Of a DNA stretch of 64,000 nt, positions 36,524-45,144 are shown in pieces; the first letter of the stretch is position 1; every line of letters begins with the position of its first letter. The notes beneath the pieces were generated by a model. It searched no databases, was not told the origin of the DNA, and saw nothing but the letters and a program-made list of their open reading frames with translations. A program made the translations under genes and the position numbers. The stretch comes from Dyella acidisoli (GTDB lineage: Bacteria > Pseudomonadota > Gammaproteobacteria > Xanthomonadales > Rhodanobacteraceae): assembly GCF_030160295.1 (NCBI RefSeq), contig NZ_BSOB01000025.1, forward strand, positions 220,305 through 284,304, given 5' to 3'.

Positions 36524-37476
36524 GGTGTTACTCCGGAATACGAATGAAGTCTTGCGTCGGTAAGCAGGCCTGCGGCAGAGGCCAACTGCCATAACCCTTG
36601 TACGGAGGCATCTTCGAGTACAGCGGGTACGGCATAGCCGAATTGTCGCGCTGCCAAGGTGTAGCGCTGGCAAAGCGCTGCTTCGCCGATCAAGCACAGC
36701 GGTGCAATCACGCCGTTGTCGCGTTGCAGGGCAATGCGAAATTCCTCACCGATCAGCAGGCCCGACAGGAAATCAGGAACATCCGTCGCGGCCAGTTCGC
36801 CAGCCAGCATCAGCGCACGCGTCGAGAACAGTCGGCCGAATACACCTTCCGCGCCGCTGTCCCGCGCCGTATGCACGCCGCGAACGAAGGCGCGTTCAAC
36901 AAACGATGATGCGGCGAAGTCAGGCAGCCCGGCGCCGAGAATGGAGTGCTTGATCAGTAGCGCATACATCTCGCCTGTCATCACCGTGTCGAATGCGACG
37001 ATGCGGCCATCGACGACGGTGGCCCACTTGCTATGCGTGCCAGGCAATACGAAGCGTGTGTTCGCCTGACAAAGCGGCTGCAAGGCGAGCGCGCCGATGA
37101 TCTGCGTTTCCTCGCCGCGCATGACGTCGGCAGGTACATGTCGGCGCAGACCAGGCGCGATCCACAGTTCGTGACTATCACAAGCGTCCAAGCGCAGCAT
37201 GCCGTGCGCGATGCTTGTGGCATCAGCCGGAAGGTCCACATAAGGCACTTCAAGCCAGCCCTGGCGGCTACCGACCATGCCGGCAGCGACGATCCGGCAG
37301 GCGGGCCAATCGGCCGTCACCGCATGCAATGCCGCGGTAAATCCACCTTCAGGCAGGTGACGGATACCCCATCCTTCCCGACGCGAGGCCACCACTTTGC
37401 CGTCAGCGTCATATAAATAAGCGCGCAGACTGCTGGTGCCCCAATCGAGTCCAATCAGCCGCACGTCCGCCTTCAT
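36520..37476 (-). CDS. dgoK: 2-dehydro-3-deoxygalactonokinase
   Basis: A 318-residue kinase that phosphorylates KDGal at C6. The N-terminal ATPase motif GLDWGTSSLRAYLYD and the later LPGTHSKWATV are family signatures of DgoK. Coupled by 4 bp to both dgoA and the regulator upstream. Confidence 0.94.
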   Translation of the reverse strand: MKADVRLIGLDWGTSSLRAYLYDADGKVVASRREGWGIRHLPEGGFTAALHAVTADWPACRIVAAGMVGSRQGWLEVPYVDLPADATSIAHGMLRLDACDSHELWIAPGLRRHVPADVMRGEETQIIGALALQPLCQANTRFVLPGTHSKWATVVDGRIVAFDTVMTGEMYALLIKHSILGAGLPDFAASSFVERAFVRGVHTARDSGAEGVFGRLFSTRALMLAGELAATDVPDFLSGLLIGEEFRIALQRDNGVIAPLCLIGEAALCQRYTLAARQFGYAVPAVLEDASVQGLWQLASAAGLLTDARLHSYSGVTP

Positions 37477-38186
37477 GCCGATTTCCTTGTGGGGCGCTTG
37501 CCTGTCATGTTGGCGCGCGAATCCACAATCATCTTCTGCATGGCGTCACGCGCCACCTCAGGCTGACGCCGCCGGATCGCTTCAAATACTTGTTGGTGAT
37601 AGGGCAACGAGTATTTGAAATCGCGGCTTTTGCGTGCGGACTGCACAAAAAAAGAACCCAAAGCGGTTTCCACGATGGAAAACAAGGAGATCATCAATTC
37701 GTTGTTGGTGGCGACCAGCACGGCCTCATGGAATTGCAGATCCGCTTCCGCCCATTCGTCGGTGTTGCGTGAGGCTTCCATGGCGCGATAGGCCAATTCC
37801 AGTTCCTTGAGCTGTGCAGCGTCGCGACGACGCGCAGCAAAAGCCGCAGCGGCGGGCTCGAAGATTTCGCGCATCTGCCCCAGCTTCTGCACGAAATCCG
37901 CCGGCGGCATGGAGGCACAGCGCCACGCCAGCACGTCGGCATCGAGCTGATGCCAGTAACGTTCCTCGCGCACACGCGTACCCACTTTCGGGCGCGCCTC
38001 GACCAAGCCCTTGGCAGACAGCACACGCATTGCTTCGCGCAGCGCGGTGCGGCTTACTTCCATTTGCTCGGCAAGGGCCTCTTCACGCGGTAGTGCTTCG
38101 CCCGGCTGGAGCTGGCCGCTCACGATCCTTATCCCCAGTTGCTGGGTGACATGGCCGTGCAAATTGCGGGCGTTGGCAACTCTCAT
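37473..38186 (-). CDS. dgoR: FadR-subfamily GntR regulator of the galactonate operon
   Basis: A 237-residue regulator with an N-terminal winged helix (SRTALREAMRVLSAKGLVEARPKVG, about 46-71) and a C-terminal FCD ligand domain. It is the first gene of the dgo operon and overlaps dgoK by 4 bp, so it probably autoregulates with galactonate or KDGal as effector (inference from E. coli DgoR). It has a close paralogue at 40966-41751. The name follows the context. Confidence 0.85.
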   Translation of the reverse strand: MRVANARNLHGHVTQQLGIRIVSGQLQPGEALPREEALAEQMEVSRTALREAMRVLSAKGLVEARPKVGTRVREERYWHQLDADVLAWRCASMPPADFVQKLGQMREIFEPAAAAFAARRRDAAQLKELELAYRAMEASRNTDEWAEADLQFHEAVLVATNNELMISLFSIVETALGSFFVQSARKSRDFKYSLPYHQQVFEAIRRRQPEVARDAMQKMIVDSRANMTGKRPTRKSA

Positions 38187-38511
38187 GGGCTCTCGTATTC
38201 GGTGACGGAAAGGAGAAGATTGTGTTGCAATGCGAAAGTGCTGCTGCGTACGGTTTGCCGATCACAGATGTCTTCAACGCGTGGGCGGGATGGCTTATTT
38301 GTCATCTCGCTCGCTTATAACACCTGTGTTTTCAACACCCTCAACACCAACCTCAAGTATGCGAACCCCAACCATCACGTCCCCGCTGTCTTCTTTCGAC
38401 GGTCATGCTGCAGCGCGTAAAGTTCCAGTGGCCGCTCGTCTATATAATCATACAATATGCTCAGAAGCGACAGGCCAAATGGCTGCCTGGTTTCGCAAGG
38501 GGATTTGCTTA
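38187..38511. promoter_or_regulatory. 325-bp divergent control region between dgoR and the aldose epimerase
   Basis: No ORF is convincing. A TATAAT at 38443-38448 sits about 64 bases before the GTG start on the plus strand and would suit a -10 element. It overlaps ATAATCATACAAT, an AT-rich imperfect dyad of the size expected for a FadR/GntR-type operator. A repeated AACACC/CAACAC region occupies 38320-38350. The operator assignment is speculative. Confidence 0.4.
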
Positions 38512-39654
38512 GTGAAACCTGCTGTCCTGTTCGGCTCCATCTTCGCGGCAATGACTATGCCGCTTGCCGCGATGGCCGGCCAGGCGACCAGTGCTTCCTT
38601 CGGTCACACGGCGGATGGTCAGGACGTACAGATCGTGACGCTTACCAATAGCCATGGTGTGCGTGCGCGCGTCATGAGCTACGGCGCTTCGTTGCAATCC
38701 CTGTGGGTGCCGGACCGCAACGGCAAACTCGCCGACGTAGTGCTCGGTTACGACACGCTGCAGGGCTATCTCGATCACCGCCAATATTTCGGTGCCACAG
38801 TGGGGCGTTATGCCAACCGCATTGCGCACGGCAAATTCACACTGGACGGCAAGTCATATCGTCTCAGCTTGAATGAAGGCCCGAATTCGCTGCATGGCGG
38901 CGCGAAGGGTTTCGACATGCGGGTGTGGAAGGTGCTCGACGTAAAGGCCGGCGCGCAGCCCAGCGTAACGATGGAATACGTCAGCACGGATGGCGATCAG
39001 GGCTATCCAGGCACGCTGACGATCAAGGCCAACTACACGCTGAGCGACGATAACCAGCTCAAGATCAGCTACCTCGCAACCACGGACAAACCGACCATCG
39101 TCAATCTCTCCAATCACACGTATTGGAACCTTGCGGGCGAGGGTTCCGGCACGGTGATGGATCAGGCGTTGATGATTCCAGGCGACGCAATCACGCCGGT
39201 GAGCGATGCAGCGGCGATACCGACTGGCCAAATGGTTCCTGTAGCGGGTACGCCTTACGACTTTCGCATGGCCAAGCCGATCGGCCGTGATATTCGCGAC
39301 GGCAGTTCGCAACAGCTGTTGTTCGGCCATGGCTATGACATGAACTGGGTGCTCAGCCGCAAGGAAATCGAGCCGCACGTCGTGGCGCGCGCAGAGGATC
39401 CACAATCCGGCCGCGTGATGACGGTATGGTCAGGCAAGCCGGGTTTGCAGTTTTACTCAGGCAACTTCCTCGACGGCACAACGGTAGGCAAAGACCACCA
39501 CGTTTATCGCCAAGGCGATGCCTTCGTACTGGAGCCGCAGCTGTTTCCGGATACACCCAATCATCCGGATTTCGGTTCGGCGCGATTGGCGCCGGGGCAA
39601 ATCTATCGGAACGTGATCGTCTACCGTTTCGGCATCGATCACACTGGGAAATAA
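38512..39654 (+). CDS. galM: Secreted aldose 1-epimerase (mutarotase)
   Basis: A 380-residue galactose-mutarotase-like enzyme that interconverts the alpha and beta anomers. GTG at 38512 (MKPAVLFGSIFAAMTM...) has AAGGGGA 8 bases upstream and gives a clear signal peptide (about 1-22, ending AMAG), so it is exported. Family motifs include FGATVGRYANRIAHGKF, the catalytic His in NHTYWNLAG and catalytic Glu in LEPQLFPDTPNH. It is divergent from the galactonate operon and would supply galactose anomers. Confidence 0.92.
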   Translation: MKPAVLFGSIFAAMTMPLAAMAGQATSASFGHTADGQDVQIVTLTNSHGVRARVMSYGASLQSLWVPDRNGKLADVVLGYDTLQGYLDHRQYFGATVGRYANRIAHGKFTLDGKSYRLSLNEGPNSLHGGAKGFDMRVWKVLDVKAGAQPSVTMEYVSTDGDQGYPGTLTIKANYTLSDDNQLKISYLATTDKPTIVNLSNHTYWNLAGEGSGTVMDQALMIPGDAITPVSDAAAIPTGQMVPVAGTPYDFRMAKPIGRDIRDGSSQQLLFGHGYDMNWVLSRKEIEPHVVARAEDPQSGRVMTVWSGKPGLQFYSGNFLDGTTVGKDHHVYRQGDAFVLEPQLFPDTPNHPDFGSARLAPGQIYRNVIVYRFGIDHTGK

Positions 39655-39732
39655 GAATCGGGTCAAACCGAATCGGCAGTGAGGCAGTAACGCGCTGGAC
39701 CGTTGTTGCAAAAAATCAAAGGGTGGATGCCA

Positions 39733-40893
39733 ATGATGCGGACGAGACGGCTAGGGTGCCTGACTTTGGCGCTGCTGCTCGGCGTCTCCGTGGTGCATGC
39801 CGCGGAGACGAAGCGCTGGACGACGACTCAAGCCAATGCCTGGTATGCAAAGCAGCCGTGGCCGGTCGGTAGCAACTACATTCCCTCCAACGCAATCAAC
39901 GAGCTGGAAATGTGGCAGAGCGTCACGTTCGATCCGGCGCGCATCGATCAGGAGCTTGGCTGGGCGCAAAGCATAGGCATGAACACCATGCGCGTGTTCC
40001 TGCACAACCTGTTGTGGGATCAGGATCGCGAAGGCTTCAAGAAGCGCATCGATACGTTCCTGACGATCGCCGCGAAGCATCACATCAAGCCGATCTTCGT
40101 ACTGTTCGACTCGTGCTGGGATCCCGATCCCGCGCTCGGACCCCAGCATCCGCCCATTCCCGGCGTGCACAACTCCGGCTGGGTGCAGGCGCCAGGCACG
40201 AAGGTGCTGGATGATCCTTCGCAGTATCCGCAGTTGGAAGCCTATGTGAAGGATATCGTCGGCAGCTTCGCGCACGACGAACGCATTCTTGCCTGGGACC
40301 TATGGAACGAGCCAGACAACGACGGCGGTGGCAATTACGCGGCGCAGGAGCCCAAGGACAAATTCCAGCGCGTCGAACAGTTGCTGCCACAGGTATTCGC
40401 CTGGGCGCGCAGCCAGCATCCGGTTCAGCCGTTGACCAGCGGTATGTGGCATGACGGTGATTGGTCGAAGCTCGGCGAACTCAATGCGATCGAGCGGACG
40501 CAGCTTACCCAGTCCGACATCATCACGTTCCACAACTACGAATTCCCGGAAGACTTCTTGCGTCGCGTGCAGCAGCTGCGCACGTATGGCCGTCCATTGA
40601 TCTGCACAGAATACATGGCACGTAGCGCAGGCTCGACCGTGGATGGCGTGACGCCGGTTGGCAAGAAACTCGACGTGGGCATGATCAACTGGGGTTTCGT
40701 GTCAGGCAAGACGCAGACGATTTTTCCGTGGGATTCCTGGCAGAAACCGTACACGCTGCAACCGCCAGTGATCTGGTTCCACGATCTGTTCAATCCCGAA
40801 GGTACGCCGTATCGCCAACGCGAAGCAGATATCTTTCGTGCGTTGAGCGCTGCACCGAAGGGCGTGGTGCCAGCGAATGCCGTCATGCCATGA
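39733..40893 (+). CDS. Secreted glycoside hydrolase, family 5-type
   Basis: A 386-residue exported enzyme. The signal peptide (about 1-23, ending VHA-A) is followed by a TIM-barrel GH5-like domain: the acid/base Glu193 lies in WNEP (191-194) and the nucleophile Glu293 in CTEY (291-294). NTMRVFLHNLLW and ITFHNY are further barrel landmarks. The likely polymer is a plant mannan, xylan or beta-galactan; sequence reading alone does not decide it. ATG 39733 fits the AAAGGG spacing better than nearby alternatives. 78 bases after galM. Confidence 0.85.
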   Translation: MMRTRRLGCLTLALLLGVSVVHAAETKRWTTTQANAWYAKQPWPVGSNYIPSNAINELEMWQSVTFDPARIDQELGWAQSIGMNTMRVFLHNLLWDQDREGFKKRIDTFLTIAAKHHIKPIFVLFDSCWDPDPALGPQHPPIPGVHNSGWVQAPGTKVLDDPSQYPQLEAYVKDIVGSFAHDERILAWDLWNEPDNDGGGNYAAQEPKDKFQRVEQLLPQVFAWARSQHPVQPLTSGMWHDGDWSKLGELNAIERTQLTQSDIITFHNYEFPEDFLRRVQQLRTYGRPLICTEYMARSAGSTVDGVTPVGKKLDVGMINWGFVSGKTQTIFPWDSWQKPYTLQPPVIWFHDLFNPEGTPYRQREADIFRALSAAPKGVVPANAVMP

Positions 40894-40930
40894 ACGCAGT
40901 GCGGTGAACGTTGAATTCGACCCTGCTCTC

Positions 40931-40954
40931 GTAGGTTGGAGTGCAAACCCCAAC
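40931..40954. repeat. Half copy of the GTAGGTTGGAG palindrome
   Basis: GTAGGTTGGAGTGCAAACCC is one arm of the family seen at 1941-2014. It lies between the convergent GH5 gene and the second FadR-type regulator. Confidence 0.6.
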
Positions 40955-40965
40955 CTTACGTGCAT

Positions 40966-41751
40966 TCACACTTTCCGACGCTTACTGCTCAGGTTTTCCT
41001 TCGTATCGGAAATCACCTTCTGCATCGACTTGTGTGCCGCCTCGGAATCCTTCTCGCGAATAGCCTGCAGCACCGCGCGATGTTGTGGCAGCGAGTATTT
41101 AAAATTGACTGCTGTATGCGCTGACATCGTGAAGTAACTGCTCAGCGCGGTTTCGATCACCGAGAACAGCGAAATCAGCAGTTCGTTGCCGGTGGCGGCG
41201 AGAATCGCTTCGTGGAAATCGATGTCGGCGGTGGTCCAGGATTCCGGATCGTGGGCCGCTTCCATGGCGTCGAAAGCGGTCTGCATGCGCTTCAATTGCG
41301 CGACGCTGCGGTGGCTGGCTGCGCTCGCCGCAGCAGCAGGTTCGATGATCTCGCGCATCTCCGAGAGCTTCTGCACGAAGTCCGCGGTGGGCATCGAAGC
41401 GCAGCGCCATGCCAGCACGTCTGCGTCGAGCTGGCTCCAGAAACGCGCATCGCGTACGCGGGTGCCGACCTTGGGCCGCGCTTCCACCAGTCCCTTTGCC
41501 GATAGCACCTTCATCGCCTCGCGCAGGGAGGTGCGGCTTACGTCCATCTCTTCGGCCATGGTGGCTTCGGGCGGTAGCACTTCACCTTGCTTGATCGCAC
41601 CGCTGACGATGCGCTGCCCGAGCACCTGCACGACGTGCCCATGCAGATTGCGCGCCGTCATGGGGCCTGCGCCGTTGCGAATGCGCCGCGAAAGCACGGG
41701 ACGAGCGGTTCTGGTGGCGTTGCCATCCCTGCCGCCTCGAAAAGATGCCAT
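40966..41751 (-). CDS. FadR-subfamily GntR regulator, paralogue of DgoR
   Basis: A 261-residue regulator, strikingly similar to the protein encoded at 37473-38186: both share the N-terminal ARNLHGHV, SRTxLREAM-VLSAKGLVEARPKVGTRVR and the FCD layout. A winged helix precedes an FCD ligand domain. ATG at 41751 has a strong AAGGAG 9 bases upstream, adding about 30 residues before the conserved part; ATG at 41661 is the alternative start. Convergent with the GH5 gene. It probably senses a related sugar acid. Confidence 0.87.
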   Translation of the reverse strand: MASFRGGRDGNATRTARPVLSRRIRNGAGPMTARNLHGHVVQVLGQRIVSGAIKQGEVLPPEATMAEEMDVSRTSLREAMKVLSAKGLVEARPKVGTRVRDARFWSQLDADVLAWRCASMPTADFVQKLSEMREIIEPAAAASAASHRSVAQLKRMQTAFDAMEAAHDPESWTTADIDFHEAILAATGNELLISLFSVIETALSSYFTMSAHTAVNFKYSLPQHRAVLQAIREKDSEAAHKSMQKVISDTKENLSSKRRKV

Positions 41752-41922
41752 TCAGCCGATCTCCTTCAGTGCCACACCGTGGAATGGGTCCGCCCGATAG
41801 ACAAACCAGACCGTTCAATAATCGCAGCGGAACTGCGCCAGTCTGAGCGGTTTTTTCAACTCTGACGGAGATGATGACACGTTTCCAGGAAGCGGCTACA
41901 ACCGGCTGATGTGAAGGACCTA
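41752..41922. promoter_or_regulatory. Spacer between the FadR paralogue and the AraC regulator
   Basis: 171 bases without an ORF. It contains the promoter of the FadR-type gene (minus strand). I see no repeat or terminator. Confidence 0.3.
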
Positions 41923-42879
41923 TCAGGCAGCGGGGCGCAACGAACGGCCGGCTGTCGGCGAGTGCAACGGGATGCCGGGGTAAAGGTTTACGGAGGCACG
42001 GATGCGGCCCGGGCAGATACCGCTGACTCGTTTGAACAGTCGCCGGAATGCAGCCTCGCTGCGGTAACCCAGTTGTTCCGCGATGGTGGCCACCGACAAC
42101 TGCCGGTCGTGCAACAGGCGTTCGGCAACACTGACTCGCCACTGGGTGACGTACTGCATGGGCGGCATCTTCATCAATTGCACGAAACGCTCGGCGAAGG
42201 CCGAGCGCGACATGCACGCAAGCGAGGCCATGGCCTGCATGGTCCATGGATGTCCGGGGTGCTGGTGCACGGCCTGCAGCACCTTGCAGATGCGCGCGTC
42301 GCCAAGCGCTGTGAACAGACCGCGACGGTCGGCGTTGCGTTGGGCGTAGTCGCAGATCGCCAGCGTGAACAGGGTATCGGCCAGCTTGTTCAAAAGCACC
42401 TGGCGACCGGGTACGCCGCTTCCGGTGATGGCGATCATCATGGCCGACAGGTTGCGAAACAGCATATCGGCCTGAGCGGCGCGGACGACGAAACAGGGCG
42501 GCAGGGCGTGCTTGAGCGGATGCTGGGCGTGGCTGGAAAAGTGCAGTTCACCGCAAATCATGCTGGTGCTGCGGATGTCGCCGTTCGGCGTGGCGCGCAG
42601 TTGGTGCGGATCACCGTGCGGAAATACGACCAGGTCGCCAGGTTCCAGCAGCAGGGAAGCATCCAGCACGTCGCTTTCGACCTCGCACTGGCCGGCGCCG
42701 ATCAGGTGGAACACCCCATATGGAAAGCGCGGTTCGTCGATGAAACGGGAGCCGCATTGATACAGCTCGTCCATCACGTCGACCCGCAGCATCGACTGAT
42801 TGAGCAGCGCTTCCAGGGCCGGTTCCAGCCGTGGTGAACAGGCTTCGCTGGAGAAAGTGCAGGTATGCTCGATGTACAT
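41923..42879 (-). CDS. AraC-family transcriptional regulator
   Basis: A 318-residue regulator with an N-terminal cupin-like sensor (about 1-160; PYGVFHLIGAGQCEVE, EPGDLVVFPHGDPH) and a C-terminal AraC helix-turn-helix pair (about 215-310; SRSAFAERFVQLMKMPPMQY, LGYRSEAAFRRLFKRVSG). It matches the cupin_6/AraC type that often controls sugar or stress genes. It lies 58 bases 3' of bufC on the same strand and could be part of that transcript; its own promoter is also possible. Confidence 0.88.
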   Translation of the reverse strand: MYIEHTCTFSSEACSPRLEPALEALLNQSMLRVDVMDELYQCGSRFIDEPRFPYGVFHLIGAGQCEVESDVLDASLLLEPGDLVVFPHGDPHQLRATPNGDIRSTSMICGELHFSSHAQHPLKHALPPCFVVRAAQADMLFRNLSAMMIAITGSGVPGRQVLLNKLADTLFTLAICDYAQRNADRRGLFTALGDARICKVLQAVHQHPGHPWTMQAMASLACMSRSAFAERFVQLMKMPPMQYVTQWRVSVAERLLHDRQLSVATIAEQLGYRSEAAFRRLFKRVSGICPGRIRASVNLYPGIPLHSPTAGRSLRPAA

Positions 42880-42937
42880 GAGGCAATACTTCCGTGCTGG
42901 ACGCTATGCCAGCTATTCGGGCGAAGCATTGCCGCGG

Positions 42938-43711
42938 TTACATCGTCCCCAGGTCACGCAGCAGGCCGGCCCCGACCCAGGCTTGCAGGAGTGCCACCAT
43001 GCGGCTCATGGCGGCGGTTTCGCCGTGATATTCGGCGAGGATGGCGCATAGCGTGGCGAAGGATTCGCCACGCTGGACAGCGGTCAGCACCTGCGATTCG
43101 TCCTCCTCCAGCCGGCGATAGTGGATTGACATGGCATGGCGCCACACCAGGATGCGGCGAGGCTTTGCGTAGCGGCGCAGGTGTGGCCGCGTGGTTCCAT
43201 GATCAGCCGCGCGCCGAAAGGTATCCACGTTGTACGCGCAGGACAGCACTTGCAGGTTGCCTTGCGGTACCAATTGCAGGGTCGCCCATGCTTCCGGCGG
43301 AATGGTTGCAAGCTGCGTTATGTCGATGCTCGGTTCATCGGTTGCATCGAACGCGGTGGAAATGGCCCAGTCCAGCCGGGCCATCTCGGCAAGCTGCGGT
43401 TTGTCGTGGCGCTTGTTTTCCAGAAAGCCTGCCAAACCGGTGCCATACCAGCGGATGTTGAAATGGTTGGATGGATGCGTTTCCACGTACGTATCGAGCA
43501 ACGCATCAAAGCCACGGCTGACCATGCTGCTCAGCCCGACAAATTCGTTCTTCAAGGCGTCGCGCAGACGTATGCGGTAGCCATGCTGATAAACCGCCAG
43601 CCGGCTGTGTACGTCGGCAATGGCATCGCTGCGGACAGAGGATAGTGGTGAGGTTTGTGCAGTAAGCACGGCTTGCTGCATCTGCTGCTGGATGGCTTGC
43701 AACGTGCTCAT
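42938..43711 (-). CDS. bufC: Bufferin-maturation partner BufC/HvfC (DUF2063)
   Basis: A 257-residue DUF2063 protein, the partner that recruits the precursor peptide to the DUF692 enzyme in bufferin biosynthesis. SRLAVYQHGYRIRLRDALKNEFVG near the N-terminus and HPSNHFNIRWYGTGLAGFL are diagnostic. ATG at 43711 overlaps the bufB stop by 4 bp (ATGA). A longer reading frame into bufB is an artefact. Confidence 0.9.
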   Translation of the reverse strand: MSTLQAIQQQMQQAVLTAQTSPLSSVRSDAIADVHSRLAVYQHGYRIRLRDALKNEFVGLSSMVSRGFDALLDTYVETHPSNHFNIRWYGTGLAGFLENKRHDKPQLAEMARLDWAISTAFDATDEPSIDITQLATIPPEAWATLQLVPQGNLQVLSCAYNVDTFRRAADHGTTRPHLRRYAKPRRILVWRHAMSIHYRRLEEDESQVLTAVQRGESFATLCAILAEYHGETAAMSRMVALLQAWVGAGLLRDLGTM

Positions 43712-44577
43712 GCTGCATCCCGCAACAAGGGTTCGGCCAGCGCGCGGGCGTGTTCGAGTTCGGCCAGCAATTCGGCCAGCGGCGGGAAGTGATCGTCGCG
43801 TTCGATCATGGTCGAAACACGGCCGAAACGGCGCACTGCTTCCAGATAGAGATCCCACACAGCGTTGGAAACAGGTGCATCGTGCGTATCGACGATCAGC
43901 CGTTCGCCTTGTTCGTAACCGGCGAGGTGGAACTGCTGCACGCGCGAAACGGGGATGCCGCGCAAATAATCCAGCGACGAAAAGCCGTGATTCATCGCGC
44001 TGACATGGACGTTGTTGACGTCGAGCAAAAGCAGGCAATCGGCGCGCTCGGCGACTTCGGCGAGGAATTCCCATTCGGTGAGCTGGGATTGCGCGAAGCT
44101 CACATAGCTCGAAACGTTTTCCAGCAGGATGCGGCGTTTGAGGCGATCCTGCACTTGCTTCACGCGGCCGACGACGTGGTCGAGCGCCTCTTCCGTATAC
44201 GGCAGCGGCATCAGATCGTGCAGGTTGATGCCTTGCACGCCGGTCCAGCAAAGGTGATCGGAAACCCAGGCCGGTTCCACGCGTTGCGCCAGCGCGGCCA
44301 GTCGCGTGAGATAGTCTTCGTCGAGCGGATCGGTGCTGCCGATCGACATCGATACGCCGTGCATCACCAGCGGATAGCGTTCACGGAAGCGATCGAGCCA
44401 CACCAGCGGCAAGCCGCCGTCGACCATGTAGTTTTCCGATACCACTTCCAGCCATTCGACCTGCGCTGGTTGTTCGAGCAGTGCTTCGTAGTGCTCAACG
44501 CGCAGGCCAAGTCCATAACCGAGGTAGGGGAGTGCGTGGGTGCGTGCTGCTGTCATGGCATGGCTCGTTGTCGGCAC
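43708..44577 (-). CDS. bufB: DUF692 multinuclear-iron enzyme BufB/HvfB
   Basis: A 289-residue TIM-barrel MbnB-like (DUF692) oxidase. Family members use two or three iron ions to convert precursor cysteines (to oxazolone/thioamide in methanobactin, thiooxazole in bufferins). Metal-ligand motifs include EHYEALL, ENYM, HGVSMSIGS, SDHLCW, LLDVNNVHVSA, FHLAGYEQ and VDTHDAP. The outermost start is GTG at 44577 with a purine-rich ribosome site; ATG at 44556 is an alternative seven codons in. Confidence 0.92.
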   Translation of the reverse strand: MPTTSHAMTAARTHALPYLGYGLGLRVEHYEALLEQPAQVEWLEVVSENYMVDGGLPLVWLDRFRERYPLVMHGVSMSIGSTDPLDEDYLTRLAALAQRVEPAWVSDHLCWTGVQGINLHDLMPLPYTEEALDHVVGRVKQVQDRLKRRILLENVSSYVSFAQSQLTEWEFLAEVAERADCLLLLDVNNVHVSAMNHGFSSLDYLRGIPVSRVQQFHLAGYEQGERLIVDTHDAPVSNAVWDLYLEAVRRFGRVSTMIERDDHFPPLAELLAELEHARALAEPLLRDAA

Positions 44578-44608
44578 CTCTCCCTCTCCCCGAAAGGGAG
44601 AGGGAGAG
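44578..44608. repeat. Perfect 13-bp stem-loop between bufA and bufB
   Basis: CTCTCCCTCTCCC / GGGAGAGGGAGAG with a 5-base loop lies between bufA and the bufB start. In the minus-strand mRNA its 3' arm is GGAGAGGGAGAG, exactly the region of the bufB ribosome site. The same family occurs at 60707-60729, so it is also a dispersed repeat. Confidence 0.85.
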
Positions 44609-44618
44609 TGACGTCACA

Positions 44619-44891
44619 TCACTTCTTCACGGCAGCCTGTGCTGCTTCGCAATCAGCCTGAGTCTTCTGCATGGTGAAGCCCTGGCCCTTGCACGAGTTC
44701 TGGCCTTTGCACGAATTGGTGGCCTGCTTGCAGGCGCCCTGACCTTTGCACGAGGACGAATTCACGCACTTGACCATCGCGTTGTCGCCGGCGGGTGTGC
44801 TGCCGACTGGTGAGGCCGAAACTGCAGCGGCGGCGAACAGACCGGCCACCATTACGGCCATGGCGCTGGCATTGACTGTCTTGATGTTCAT
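44619..44891 (-). CDS. bufA: Bufferin precursor peptide, BufA2 type (copper-binding RiPP)
   Basis: A 90-residue secreted cysteine-rich peptide. A signal peptide (about 1-26, ending SAS) precedes six cysteines: Cys42, Cys48, Cys54, Cys61, Cys67 and Cys81. The pattern CKGQ-x-x-C repeated as SSCKGQGAC, NSCKGQNSCKGQGF is diagnostic of BufA2. Bufferins are post-translationally modified on cysteines by BufB/BufC and buffer periplasmic copper. A GGAG lies upstream of ATG at 44891. First gene of bufA-bufB-bufC. Confidence 0.93.
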   Translation of the reverse strand: MNIKTVNASAMAVMVAGLFAAAAVSASPVGSTPAGDNAMVKCVNSSSCKGQGACKQATNSCKGQNSCKGQGFTMQKTQADCEAAQAAVKK

Positions 44892-45144
44892 ATCTATGGC
44901 TCCAAGAAGTTGTAGACGCCGCAAGGCGGCACAGGGGAAATAATTCGTCCGCCACGCAGGGGAACTGCGATTCCGGACGCCTCACATTGTGCTGCTCCGA
45001 TCCATCGGTCGCTGCACCCGTGCATCCCGCATTTATGCCCGATCGTCCAGTGGATGCCTGGCAAGAAAGTCTGGACGTCTGGATATGGTGGGCGTGGGCG
45101 AGCCCGCGCATCATGCGCTTACTTCAAGAGCAGGAATATGTGCA
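44892..45144. promoter_or_regulatory. 253-bp divergent spacer between bufA and doxX
   Basis: No ORF. It must drive bufA (minus) and doxX (plus). A small GCCGCAAGGCGGC hairpin (44919-44931) lies in the bufA leader. I looked for a SigF-type GTAACC/CGAA promoter, described for some bufferin loci, and found no clear match. Confidence 0.35.

Noticed and set aside
42938-44251. Long frame joining bufC to upstream codons
   Set aside because: The upstream part is antisense-like shadow of bufB; the ATGA junction at 43708-43711 is a better start.
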